Assembly: GCA_003427395.1 (NCBI GenBank)
Contig: BFEA01000187.1
Span: forward strand, 1,597,450-1,661,449
Source of the DNA: Chara braunii
Lineage: Eukaryota; Streptophyta; Charophyceae; Charales; Characeae
Reading direction: 5' to 3'
DNA length: 64,000 nt
This document shows positions 1 to 10,857 of the stretch, piece by piece. Numbering within the stretch: the first letter of the stretch is position 1; each line of letters starts with the position of its first letter. Under the pieces are notes generated by a model. That model did not search any database. It worked only from the letters and a program-made list of their open reading frames with translations, and was not told the DNA's origin. A program made the translations under genes and the position numbers.

Positions 1-10
1 TGTCATAAAC

Positions 11-108
11 TCACACACCTAGATACAAGTGTGCACACACATACACCTAGATACAAGCGTGCACACACATACACCTAGATACAAGCGTGCACACATACAT
101 CATCCGTT
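11..108. repeat. 28-bp minisatellite, about 3 units
   Basis: About three tandem copies of a 28-bp unit containing ACACCTAGATACAAGCGTG are visible, differing by single substitutions. Nothing suggests a coding role. Confidence 0.85.
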
Positions 109-3100
109 TTACATATGGAAAAAAAAAGTGAAAAAAAAATTATTGAATATCTGTGAAAGTCAATAATTTGTATCAATCGTGTGCTTGGAGTTACAAATAC
201 GTAAAATGATGATGAAACATGAAAGCGGCTACTTGATAAAGTCCCACTCATATGTCACATAATGAGAGCACAATCTTTGAAGCATACGTGTTTTTTTTTT
301 TTTGTCTTCAACATTGATCAACACATATCCTAGCATCGACCTACATATACTTCAGAGGGGTTGTTTTCTCCATGAGGTGCCTCTGTGGAACGTAAACATG
401 CGTACCACATATCGACAATGGACTTTTATATATGAGGGATTTATGTGTGCATGATGCATCTATGACCTCCACCTTCTGTCATACACACACACAGACGTAA
501 ACAAAGTCTGCACACACACACACACACACACACGCACACACTTAGTTTTATATATATATGGAGAACATCTAATCCATGAGCTCCTTTGTTGTGTGGCACT
601 ATCCACGCAAATATGCAAGAGAAAAGAAGTGATAAAAGAAAAGTAATAGCAGGTAATAAAAACTTTCACGGGTTTCCTGGGATTTGTGAAAAGCAGCACC
701 CTACGATGTTTATGACAAAGTAGAATTTGATGTACCCGTAGGTACACGAGGAACCAAAATTTATGTGTACCAAAGTATATTGGGCATTCTCTTGGCATAC
801 ATGTCGAGTTTGTCAAATAGAGTCACTATTAATTTTGGACAAGGTCTGACATATTTATCAGACTTTGCGAAGATTAAAAATTACCTTTTGGACTTCGATA
901 TCAGATAGGTGTCCAAGTTGACTCTGGTTTCCTAAATGGCATGGGCATGCCTTAGTGCAAACAATTATCAAAATGAAAAAAACATCCGAGAGCAAAGCGT
1001 GTTTAACAAAAATGTGTTGTATACAACTGTAATACACACAACATTTGGTCGTGTCATCAGCATGTGTCCCAGATATCTACTTTTTAGGCGACGGATGAAC
1101 CAAGGCGAAACCGAAGATAAGGCATATTAGACGCAAGAGACTAGAAGCAACTGCAATTTCGTGCCCTTGTTGAATAATCTTGTTATTAATATGGGGCAAG
1201 AATGTGTATCTTGTATGAAAAGGATGAGATGAAATGGTGGTTTGGGTATGAGTTGCCGTATGCAAACATTGAGCCCTTAGTGAGTGTGTAAAATATTATT
1301 TGTTGTTACAATTGTGAATGGCAAAAGAATTTTGACAATAGAAGTACGCATATTTTGTTCGTTTATGCCATTCATAGAGCGAAAGTTTTTGCTCATTAAC
1401 ACAAAAATTAATCAAGTAAGCATGCAAAAATATTGATGGTTCAAGTGCACCGAGAGGCCAAGCTGACCCACAATCCCCAAATGAACAAGTGCAACGCCGA
1501 AAAGCCGTGTGAGAGCAGCATGAGGGTGATGAATGACATGCGGAGCTATTGTAGACGAATTTTATAGTAACAAAAAATCTAACAATGAGAAGACGATCTC
1601 AAACTCAGCTTGAATTAGGTGTGTTAGTAATTTTTAGAGATAATTCTTTATACATCCACGACTATCAACAAACGCAACAAGTTTTTCAGGTGACAAGTTT
1701 AGGTTTTCCATAATCTATGTATGATCTTAGTGCGTTATGTTGGTTGTCATCAAAGTGTCATCTTACCTTCTTTAAGGAGAACGAGGGGAAATCGCAACTT
1801 AATTCAATATTCGTAGATGACGTGTTTGTGACTATTCCCCCAATCGAAATAGTTTTAGATGTCATGATGATTGGATGGGTGTCTAGGCATATAATATTTA
1901 TACTGCTTCGGAAAAATCGTTAGGCTCACATGTGTTCGAGTTTCTGATTGATTGCAGATATTCGAAAATGATACAAACTACTTTTCAATCTTTTTTATCT
2001 CACTCAGATTTTTCGTGATGGGTGACTACGCTTTTACAGTGTAGTTTATGTCATATTGTTGTCTTTTGAGGCCTGCATGTTTGATTGCACAATTGTTGCA
2101 AATTGAAATGTTCGTTGCAATTAAACAGTGTTGGGGTTGAAGGGTTGAATTTGTGCCTTTTATATTTCATATCTTATCTAGTAAGTACAAAAAGCAAGTT
2201 ACCATCAAGATTGCACACTGACTATCATATCAGTATGACTTAGTTATGTCACTGCTACAACAATTTAATATTTTACACATCGTTGCCCTCATCGTTTGCC
2301 TTCATCTCAAGGATAACATGATTGAAAGTGGGTTTTTTCTACGACGATTAACTTTTATGTACTTGCTTACATGTTTAATTTCATTACGGTTTGCTTCATT
2401 GGTTGATGATGATGAAAATCATTATTTTATAATATGGTTTTGTGTAGTGGGAGGTACCTATTGTGGACGGAGTCCGTAATTTTCAAAATCATTCAGTCAG
2501 CTACCAATTTGAACGATAACCACATTATCCTTAAGATTAAGGTGGTATGGTTTATACGTTAGTTTATAACTTTATTTTTACTTACGAGTAACAAAGTTAT
2601 CGAGGATGACCTGGATACAAGTTAGGTGAACATGCATTACATCATATATACTATGTGGGTAGCGAAGCCACCCTTCTACATTCAATGTGATAACCCTCCC
2701 TCCCGTGCGTAACATGACACCCTTACCTAAAAACCCTTCCCCAAACTCGAGCCCCAACCGAACCCTCAGTAGGAAGTTGAACAGGTACCAACTTGTATGA
2801 AGCCCAAGCCAAAAGCATTGTGAGATCAACCTGAAGCCTGTCCGTGGGAATTGCCTATGTTCAACACCTAACCACTATCACTGCTTAAGGGTGCATGCAC
2901 AAAGCGGGGTCTACCAGGGACGTAAGATCGTACAATGTAGGTATGAACTCTCGTGGGTGGACCATGAGGTCGAAAAACAACTACAGTACCCAAATGCACT
3001 CAGTTTTTTCTACAGAGCAACCCATACGAACGAGGTAACACATACCAAGCGACCCGCAGACTCTACACAAAGTCTTATCTGCCCATCCCCCCTCCCACCT

Positions 3101-3490
3101 ATCTATCTAAACAATCCAAGCTCTATGTACCACATCTACCCCTCCTGCCAATGGTGAGTACACAAGGCATGACCTAAAGATCATCTCAAAATCTTGAATC
3201 TAAAATTAAAAATGTATAAATATTTAAATAAAGTCAATCAAGTAAGAATTTTAAGAGAAATATTTTATTATAGATACCGCATTTCATAATTTAATTATTC
3301 AATAATTTAATCAAAATTTTCATCAGTTAAATGATAAAAATTTTGCATTATTTGATATTATTTATAAATCCCTACAAAACTGATTTAGGCCCTTATATCC
3401 TACTGAAATTCAGAATTAAGAATCAAAGTCATAATTTATCAAAATCATAACTCAAAACGAATAAGGTGAGGGGCCTAATCTCTAAAAATG
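109..3490. other. AT-rich non-coding stretch, no gene seen
   Basis: I see no convincing coding sequence on either strand in this 3.4-kb interval; open frames are short and of unlike composition. It contains a CA/GT dinucleotide run near 483-541 and homopolymer T and A runs near 120 and 293. The part from about 2640 to 3180 is more GC-rich, but I cannot assign it to a known family. Confidence 0.6.
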
Positions 3491-3492
3491 GT

Positions 3493-3605
3493 GGGCTATT
3501 AGCTCAACTGGTAGAGCGCGCCCGTGATAATAGAGTTGTTGTGATAGAATGTACAAGCTTTGAGCCACATAGGTAGTTAAATGTGTTAATTCGCGGACCA
3601 TACTC
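3493..3605 (+). pseudogene. trnI-GAU: Plastid-type trnI-GAU fragment: 5' exon plus start of the intron
   Basis: Positions 3493-3530 match the 5' exon of plastid tRNA-Ile(GAU), with box A-like TAGCTCAACTGG, the GAGCGCGCCC segment and the anticodon GAT followed by AA. In land-plant plastids a group II intron begins exactly after this point, and the next bases here resemble that intron: GTTGTTGTG, then GAGCCACATAGGTAGTTAA at about 3572-3590. One extra base sits in the D-loop, and the second exon is absent. Most likely this is a nuclear insertion of plastid DNA (NUPT), now decayed. An organellar origin of the whole scaffold is excluded by the surrounding nuclear transposons. The right end of the homology cannot be fixed by eye. 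Confidence 0.72.
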
Positions 3606-3781
3606 AACCCACAACCCACATAGAGATACTAGACACTCATTAGACCCGTAAAGGTCAAACGACTTAGACAACCCTCCCCGCAACACTCACTACCATCATA
3701 CTGCAACCATGGACCTGAGCCCTTGGGAGGTGCGTAAACAATGTCTATATAAGTATCATGCGTCCGCCCAATAGGGGTTTG

Positions 3782-3900
3782 CGAACGGTTGGGTGCTAAA
3801 AAGCGCCTTCCTGCGTACGTGTGCGAGCCAGCGGAATTTTAAAATCGCAACCCAATGCGCAATTTCAACTCGTGCTCTAACCACTAAGCCACCAGGTCAT
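3782..3900 (-). mobile_element. tRNA-derived SINE-like head
   Basis: Read on the minus strand from 3900, the sequence TGGCTTAGTGGTTAGAGC (3874-3891) is a good tRNA box A. GGGTTGCGATTTTAAAA (3837-3853) is a weaker box B at the right distance. The acceptor stem does not pair, so it is not a functional tRNA. It is most simply a SINE head or a tRNA pseudogene, of a different family from the SINEs near 21, 23.4, 24.2 and 63.2 kb. Confidence 0.45.
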
Positions 3901-4499
3901 TAGCTCTTATAAACATCTATTAAATATAAAAAACAACACTCCTGATTTCTTTATAATCATAACAAATGCATGATCGATTTTTTTTATTTATTTTACGGTT
4001 CAGTAAGTGGTTGTATGCGAAGGTAGATGAGGAATGATCAAAGTTAGTTTGTGTTGTTAACTTTTTGGTAATGGTGATACTACAATTTTTTTTTGTTTTT
4101 CATTGTTTGTTTAAAGTATTGCACGTCATCGATAATTTTATCAACCATATTTTTGATGAATGCCTTATTAAAAGACTGACTATATTTATGTAAATATTGT
4201 TCTAAAAAACGTTAGGGATTTATCACTAATTATTTTGAAAAAATTATTTTAAAATAAAAAGTAATATTTGATAACAAAAACAACTTCGGCAATGGCCGAC
4301 CGATTTGACTTGAACCATCAAGTGCTCGACCCCTCCTGAAAATAATTTCATGTTAAATGGGATGTCTTTTTTTTTTTTTTTTTTGCCTTTGGATCGCTGA
4401 ACACTTACTGTTTTCCCCTCGAACAAAAAACACGTATGTACTATTCCACTTTCCCTGCAAAAATCAATTTCTCGAAGTTGCCTATGAAATTACAAATAG
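3901..4499. other. AT-rich non-coding stretch, no gene seen
   Basis: It contains an A/T-rich tract with a 19-base T run near 4366. No protein similarity or structured repeat was recognised. Confidence 0.6.
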
Positions 4500-4507
4500 C
4501 ACGCACA

Positions 4508-5254
4508 CAGGGTAACCGGCGTTTGGGACGGGCCGAACGCCCGAACCCAAATGCCCGAACCCAAATGCCCGAACGTATGGGACCCCTTCGGGATGCGTTC
4601 GGTCGTTCGGGCCGAACGCGGACCCAAAAAAAAAAAACAAAAAAAAAACACTCATCAAAAAAATCAAAAAAACAAATATGTTATGGAGAAAACTAAGTTA
4701 AACAAGATTTGCCAGAGTATTACATCCGAATTCGTTACCAAATTTAAAATAAAAATAAAATACAGAAAAAAAATACTAATAATAAAAATAAATAAAAATA
4801 AAAAGAGAATTAAATTTAGTGAGTGCGCGAGCATGTTTTCGACACCGCCATCTTTGGCGATTTTTCATTTTTTTTTGGCACAGCTAAATGCCCTGAAAAA
4901 AACCATTAAAAAGTTTTCAAAAAATAATAAAATTGTTTAGACCCCGAACTAAAGTGAAAACAAAAAGTAAAAAGTGAAAAAATACGTGGGCGAGCACGTT
5001 TTGACACCTTTATCTTTGGCGATTTTAAATTCTTATTTGGCTTAGCCAAATGACTTGAAAATTTACATGCATGTAGCTCATGTCATAGAGAACTCACAAA
5101 AAACAATTCAGAAAACAATAATGATTTTTAGGCCCCAAAATAAGTTTTGGCGGGGGCCGAACGCCGTTGGGTTCGGACCCCGTACGGGACCCCGAACGCC
5201 CGTACGTACGGAGGTCTGCCTAGGGACCTGCGTACGTACGGGCTGGGGACCCTG
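4508..5254 (+). mobile_element. Non-autonomous hAT-like element with 8-bp target duplication
   Basis: The element starts CAGGGTAACC and ends GGGGACCCTG, so its termini are CAGGG/CCCTG. It is flanked on both sides by the identical octamer CACGCACA (4500-4507 and 5255-5262). An 8-bp duplication with CAGGG-type ends is the hallmark of the hAT superfamily. At 747 bp it encodes no transposase. Both ends are CpG-rich and full of short inverted motifs (CCGAACG, CGTACGTACGG), while the interior is AT-rich with two related blocks around CATCTTTGGCGATTTT near 4847 and 5009. These subterminal motifs could be transposase-binding sites, which is inference. Confidence 0.8.
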
Positions 5255-5389
5255 CACGCACATATATTTTATTTAAAAAGTACACATGTTTGTTCGATTC
5301 GAAGAGATGGGTGTTCTGTGCAAATAGAATACATGCTTGCGTGCCGGCGATATAACGTTTGTTTCCAGATACACGCTGTGCAGTATTCC

Positions 5390-5893
5390 ACTATTTTTTT
5401 TTTGTTTTTTCTCTCTTACTTGAAGGTCCTATTTATGGGAATACTGAAGATACTTGAGTTTTTTGTGATGTAAGGTATGTCCCTCTTAATTTTAAAGTTA
5501 TTCTGTTCATAAAAAAAAAAATGAAAAATCGGCAAAGATGGTGGTGTCTAAACTTGCTTGCCCACTCACTAATTTGTTTTTTCTCTCTTTTCACTCTTTG
5601 TTTTTCCTTTTATTTCGGGGTGTGAAAAAAATTATTATTGTTTCAAAATTTATTTATACGTTCTCTATTATGTAAGATACACATACAAAAATTTTCATGA
5701 AATTTGACACAGTAAAAAACAAATGAAAAATTGCCAAATATGGGGGTGTCAAAAACATGCTGGCCCACTCTATAATTTCATTCCCGTTTTATTTTTTCTA
5801 ATTTTCTATAATTGTTATTTCAAATTTGGTAAGGAATTCGGATGCAACGTTGAGGCAAATTTTATTTAGTTTATTCTTCAGCATACCATATAT

Positions 5894-5945
<52 letters not shown>

Positions 5946-6028
5946 GTTCGACCGAACGGCCGAACGCATCGAGAGGGAGTGTCGAACGTTCGGCCGTTCG
6001 GCATGTCCTGAACGCCGGCAACCCTACA
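5390..6028 (-). mobile_element. Second copy of the hAT-like family, inverted, truncated
   Basis: Read on the minus strand from 6028 (TAGGGTTGCCGGCG) this stretch parallels the left half of the element at 4508-5254. It has the same CpG-rich terminus, the same CATCCGAATTC block, and the same repeated block around CACCATCTTTGCCGA. The opposite GC-rich end is missing, so the copy is truncated near 5390-5400. A run of more than 40 T (about 5898-5943) replaces the A-rich tract of the other copy. With the neighbour at 4508 it forms a large imperfect inverted repeat. Confidence 0.65.
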
Positions 6029-6950
6029 TACTATAATATATGGTTAATTGTGGCTAATTCACGTTTGTTGTTACTTGTTTAAAAAAAAAAAAAAAAACTT
6101 ATTATACGTGTAAATTGAATGAAAATGTGTCGAAACCTCATACAACAAAAAAAACACGCCGACCACTTAAATTTTTATGTATAGAGCGAAGCAAACCACA
6201 TCAAAATATGTTAAAAACACTTACAAAAAAACAAACAAACTGACCACATAAATTTTTCTTTGTAAAGCGATCTTCACTTTCATTTCACATTAAAAATGAA
6301 GTTTTCTTACGACTAGAAAAATTTAGACAATAAAAATTTTAAACATGTTATCTTTACAATAATTGCATTACTCATATCAAATAAAAATATAATACTATCT
6401 ATACACTGCTCGACATGACTTATAAGAGACTACAATAAGCGATAAAATCGTTATTGTTTTGAGTACGATGCACTTGTATATGATACAAAAACCATGCTAA
6501 ATAAATATATAAACGGTGTTACCATACCGAAGGACTGTAACAATTTCACACCACCATGAAAACATTTGGGAGTTTGACTCAATAGAAGAAGATCGAATTC
6601 GGCAGTAAGTCCCTATTGAAACTTCAAAATCTTTTTGGTGAATTCTTTGTTACATGAGGTACGTCTAATAAATCTTCAGAGTATCTCAATGAGTAAACAA
6701 AATTATAAAATATGACAGTAAAAAAAATACGCTTTCTAATCTCTATTTTTCGACCTGTTTTTTATTTTTCTCCAACCCATCAGAGTAGTCCAAGACCATT
6801 TCCCCGATTGGTTAAAAGAGAAAAAACTAAGCTACTACAGTGGTCCGAGATAATTTGTCTACATTGGCAAAAAAATAATAAATAAATAAAAAACTATGAA
6901 GATTTTCGTGCCCACCGGTCCTACCTGACCAAGCACCCGGGTGTGACGCC
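6029..6950. other. AT-rich non-coding stretch, no gene seen
   Basis: About 75 percent A/T by eye, without any recognisable coding or repeat structure apart from short A and T runs. Confidence 0.55.
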
Positions 6951-6964
6951 CAGAGTACCCAGTC

Positions 6965-7121
6965 ATGCGAAAAAACAAGTGGAAGTTTTTTTTTTTAGAT
7001 GTCAAAATAAGTTTTTGCGGGGTCCAAACCCCTTCCGGTTCGGGCCCCGAACGGGAACCCGAACGCCCGAACGTTCGGGGGTCAGCTCAGGGGCCTCCGT
7101 ACGTTCGGACTGACAACACTG
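6965..7121 (+). mobile_element. hAT-like family fragment (GC-rich right end)
   Basis: From the block TCAAAATAAGTTTTTGCGG (7002-7020) to ...GACTGACAACACTG (7121) this matches the right end of the element at 4508-5254, including the CCCGAACG and CCTCCGTACGTTCGG motifs. The outer end reads CAGTGTTG in reverse, a typical hAT terminus. The left terminus was not found, so it is a fragment or an internally deleted copy. Confidence 0.55.
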
Positions 7122-7265
7122 ATAGCATGATCAATAAGACAAAATCTGATTAATCCAATAATGCAAGTAACTCAAATTTATAAACATACACGTTTATTTG
7201 CCTATAAATGATTATATGATGTATTAATATAGAATACAACTAAGCAAACCATATACATACATATA

Positions 7266-7445
7266 CAAGGTTATCATCCCGTACGTACGGAGACCCTCGT
7301 GCCGACCTCCGTACGTTCGGGCATTTGGGGTCACGTGCGGGGTCTGAACCCGAACGTGTTCGGCCCCCGCCGAAACTTATTTCGACACCTAAAAATAATT
7401 TTTTTTTTCTAATTTTTTTTTGGCGTTTTCTATGATGTAAGGGAC
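7266..7445 (+). mobile_element. Split hAT-like element, part 1 of 3
   Basis: It begins CAAGGTTATCATCCCGTACG and runs parallel to the reverse complement of the element at 4508-5254. The sequence continues after the Penelope-like insertion at 12691-13049 and after the gypsy insertion at 37277-37444. The three pieces sum to about 707 bp, against 747 bp for the intact relative. Its left flank TACATATA and the right flank TATATATA differ by one base, compatible with an 8-bp duplication but in low-complexity sequence. Confidence 0.7.
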
Positions 7446-7950
7446 ATTCAATATCATGCATATGAGAATCATGCCAATAGCATAACACAATCAAGACGAC
7501 TACTAATGGCTGTAAGCAACTTTAGCAAAGCAGAAACATTATCGTCCGTAACATGCATGTTGCTCTAGCATGCATGTTGCTCGTGACAATCGTCATAAAG
7601 AACAAAGCTAAGCGCAAGTGCGGATACCGCCGTCGTCGACCCAAACCCTTCCCTCTTACCTCCTCCTTTCCGCTACTTATTCCACGCACACGAGGTGCGA
7701 AGGGAGTCTAAACGATACATTCAATCTATTAATACATGTTGGCATCTACATAATAAAAAACTGTCTAAAGTTCTTGTTAACACCCGTTACCCGCTCGAGA
7801 TTGAGTTCCTACGACCCGATAGTACCGAAACAAAAACTGGTCCAGAACGGTCGAGCTGGTCCAACCTCTGACTCAGGTGGAAAGACTCAGGTCATCCTAC
7901 TCTTTCTTTCAAACAAGTCTAGGTCAAAACCCATGTTATTCTATTATACT
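7446..7950 (-). repeat. Downstream pseudo-LTR of the Penelope-like element
   Basis: Starting at ATTCAATATCATGCA, this copy matches 12243-12690 over its whole length, with many substitutions. It carries a local duplication of a GCATGTTGCTC motif near 7555-7583. It preserves the ATG (7494) and first residues MIVLCYWHD that open the first reading frame in the upstream copy. That shows the repeat includes the 5' coding start, as expected for a head-to-tail tandem that was cut off. Confidence 0.7.
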
Positions 7951-8480
7951 TCAAACAAATCGTATGCTTTCACACAAACCAGTTCCCCGATCATCCTCCA
8001 AATCGGTTCCTTGTCTATGGCAAAATCCAGGATCACCTGCCGAAATATTTCATCTGGATAGTCTCTTCTCCGGAGTTCCATTCGCAACGCTATAACAACT
8101 CCAAGTATGTCAGGGCCCATCATGAAATTTTGTCGTATCTTATGCAAGCAGCTCGTGATGGCTGCCATTTTTGCCTTCTTCCCTGTCCATGAGTCGTAGT
8201 CTTGGAATGTTTGAGTCGTCGTCCGTCAACAGGTCTGATTCGTTCTGTATTGTCTGATGGCAACTCAGGAAGGGAAATTCTCTCCCAACCTTTAGCCAAC
8301 ATCCCAGGAACTCCCACTCGCTTTTCCTCGCATTTGTCCGTTTCAACGTCAAATTTGAGTCGTAGCAGGTCTCGTATGCCAGCAGGATCTCCTCAACATT
8401 TTTCCTCGATTTCAGACTTTTCTTATTGTACGCCACAAATCTTATTCCTGCGACCAACCTCTTTTGACTCCCCAAAGTGA
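7944..8480 (-). pseudogene. Penelope-type reverse transcriptase, C-terminal part
   Basis: Two overlapping frames cover the end of the RT. The first (8475-8140) begins with MGSQKRLVAGIRFVAYN. In this family a YVDD-like box with two aspartates is expected just after RFV, so the catalytic pair appears lost here. It continues with the LTLKR...EWEFLGCWLKV strand typical after the active site. The second (8168-7944) contains HKIRQNFM and ELRRRDYPDE, resembling the thumb region where these proteins have a conserved RGYP-like motif. A frame change separates the two. Confidence 0.65.
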
Positions 8481-8490
8481 GAAGAAAATC

Positions 8491-8952
8491 TCACTCAGCT
8501 TTCACACGCATTAGGCAGGTTAATGGTGGGCTTGAGGACTTACCCATTGGGATCCCCAAGGTCTGTCGCAAGATGATCCTGGAGGCAATCATGAAACAGT
8601 TCTTCAAGTCGTACTTGACGAAGTCCAGAACGACAAAAAAACTCATGAACTTATATCCGTCCACACTCTTGCATTTGCTCAATTTTGCACCCTTCCCTCT
8701 CACCTTCAGAAATATTCCACCGAAACCCTTGGTCTCATACCACCAAATGTACCATTTGACCACTCTCACAATTGTTTCGTGCGGCAACTTACTGAACATA
8801 TCCTTTATGTCATAAGATGCCGCAGTCACTCCTACATTCGCACAACCCCTCCTCAACGTCTCATTCATCCTTGTCAGTCTTGTCTTCATGAGGTGTACTG
8901 ACCTCAGATTGAAATGCCCATTCTCAGGAAGATTGAAGAGCATATCATTCAA
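8491..8952 (-). pseudogene. Penelope-type reverse transcriptase, palm
   Basis: The 153-residue frame holds the motif A region SYDIKDMFSKLPHETI, whose aspartate would bind catalytic metal. Later comes LGIPMGKSSSPPLTCL, the equivalent of the GIPMGSPLSP box that distinguishes Penelope and telomerase-like RTs from LTR-element RTs. The frame ends at a TGA immediately before the C-terminal frame and continues in the same register, so this is a nonsense mutation rather than a natural end. Confidence 0.75.
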
Positions 8953-8958
8953 TCCTTG

Positions 8959-9395
8959 TCAGATCTTCCGACATAGCCAATTTTCGGGTTCGTTAAATGT
9001 TGGACAAATTGGCCGAAATTTCGACGTGTCTTTGCGTTTGGGAAGGGCATAGGCATGCCCAAGTTTCTCACCTTTCTTCCAACTCCCATACCTTGTGAAA
9101 TCTAGTCCCCGATACTTACCCCCCATCATCTCGATGATTTCACTTTCCTCTTCCTTCCTTCCTTGGTATCCCTTGTTCTTGATAAAAGTACTCCCCATCC
9201 CTGCCGCGTACACTACATCACACGTGACCAATGTTTCCCCCGGATTCCTGTCCAATGGGTACACATGAAACCGTTCATTCTTCTCTTCAATTCAATTACA
9301 GATTCCATGTTTCTCGCGTTCGTTACCCTTGACTCATCCACACGTCTCTTTGCATCTTCTTCGGTAATCTCAATCGTGCCTACGCCCATGTTCAA
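8959..9395 (-). pseudogene. Penelope-type reverse transcriptase, fingers
   Basis: Two short frames cover this part. The second (9264-8959, 101 residues) contains LPKRKDTSKFRPICPTFNEP, the LPK...RPI box of RT fingers that contacts the incoming nucleotide. It breaks off at a stop seven codons before the palm frame. The first (9395-9213) is charged and overlaps it in another frame, indicating a frameshift near 9230. Confidence 0.65.
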
Positions 9396-9517
9396 CCAAT
9401 CAACCTCTTGAAAGGAAGCTTGAACCTCCTCCCTAAGTCTCTTATCACATTCCGCAATCCTTTCTCCCGATATATTCTTTGCATTGTTCGTGATCGCTGG
9501 GCAGTCCTCCCATGTAC

Positions 9518-10126
9518 TTAGTCAGAAATAGACATGTCCATTTTCCTTAGGCAGGGATGATCCAGTGCATTTGCACCTAACAACTTTACTCGCCGCAAAT
9601 CGACGTTGATTGTGGATGACATCCCGACGTTTGGACCTCGTGTCCAAACTACTCGGGTTCGTTGCTTTACCATATCCTTCAACGTACCATCGAGAGGTAG
9701 CCCACCAATCTTCCTCTTCACTAACCTTATCACTTTCCCCTTCTTCACCCACTCATCAAATCTCACCTTCGTGATCACACGCCTATTTATCTGCACCCCA
9801 AAATTTTCTTTCATCATATCAGTAATCATCTTCTTGGCCATACATCGACTTCTTTTGGTCGAAAAAATCTTTGCAGCAGCATAGTAACGAGTCAAATTAC
9901 AAAACTGCAATTTCTTCAATTTACCCTGCTTCTTCTTGAATCTGAACATCTTCACGAATTTTTCCTTAAGCTTCAATGTTGATGGTGACGCTTCAATATA
10001 GTCACGAATTCTTACCACTCCTTCTTGTTCCAACATCTTCTTACACCTTCTCAATGGTCTGGTTCTCGTACGCGCACCCTCGTCTCGCCGAATAGTCTCC
10101 TCACCACCCGCCAATTGTTTGTCCAA
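9518..10126 (-). pseudogene. Basic region between nuclease and RT of the Penelope-like element
   Basis: The 202-residue frame is rich in K and R (about a quarter of residues). It contains RYYAAAKIFSTKRSRCMAKK followed by a FGVQINRRVITKVRF segment. Its position between GIY-YIG and the RT fingers fits the N-terminal RT extension of Penelope-like proteins. I do not recognise a separate domain. Confidence 0.5.
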
Positions 10127-10155
10127 ATTGCCCCGCCGTTACTCCTCATCTTGTA

Positions 10156-10728
10156 TTATTTCCCTTTCCCGTTCTTTGCCAGCTTCCGGAGTAGGCTAAC
10201 AATTTGTACAGTCTCATCCGTTACTATGTAGATCTTAAGAGTAAGAATCTTCGTAGGTGTACCCTTATCCCCATTCTCCTTTGAGATAGGTACATGGGTC
10301 AAGTTCTCGATCTTCTTCCTCAGCCGCAGTCGTTCCTTCTTGCCCTTTCTCCTTCTGCTCTTCGTTCTTCGTTTCTTCGTCTTCGTATTCAGCGATGGAG
10401 ACCAAGTCTTAATCATCGATCTCTCGACTGCTTCGAATTCCTGTTTGTCTTAATTCGGGAACAGTGGTATAGCCACGTACTGTTCGATTCCAACCTTCTT
10501 GAGCCACACGTACAAGTTTTGTCTTCCTTTATGCTCTCTTCTCTTCTTCGTTCCTCTGGCCATGTGTTCTTTCCATCTCAAGTGCAACGCTCGTTCCGTC
10601 ATTCCAATATAGATATGCTTGAACCATGGCGATACTAGCGCGTATACACATCCGCCTGGTCTCGTAAGTGTCGGGTCATCAGTCGAGCATGCATCTCTCC
10701 AATAGTCTAGGAACTTCTCACACTATGG
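10156..10728 (-). pseudogene. GIY-YIG endonuclease domain
   Basis: Translating the minus strand from the stop at about 10728 gives a frame with CVYALVS, then HIYIGMTERALHLRWKEH. These correspond to the GIY and YIG strands and the following arginine and histidine-containing helix of GIY-YIG nucleases. A TAA at 10450-10452 interrupts it; the same frame then gives EFEAVERSMIKTWSPSLN, the conserved end of the fold, where a glutamate is the metal ligand. A lysine/arginine-rich tail follows to 10156. In Penelope-like elements this nuclease nicks the target DNA. Here it precedes the RT, so the domain order is permuted relative to classical Penelope. Confidence 0.75.
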
Positions 10729-10857
10729 GACTTCTCCTCGTATCACCAGCTCTATCACCATCGCCCGTATTCGTCTCTCCTTTTTCTCATCATTACAACC
10801 CGATATCGATCTAAGGCTTCGGAGCTTACCGATCTCTCTCCACACGTGCCCAACGCA

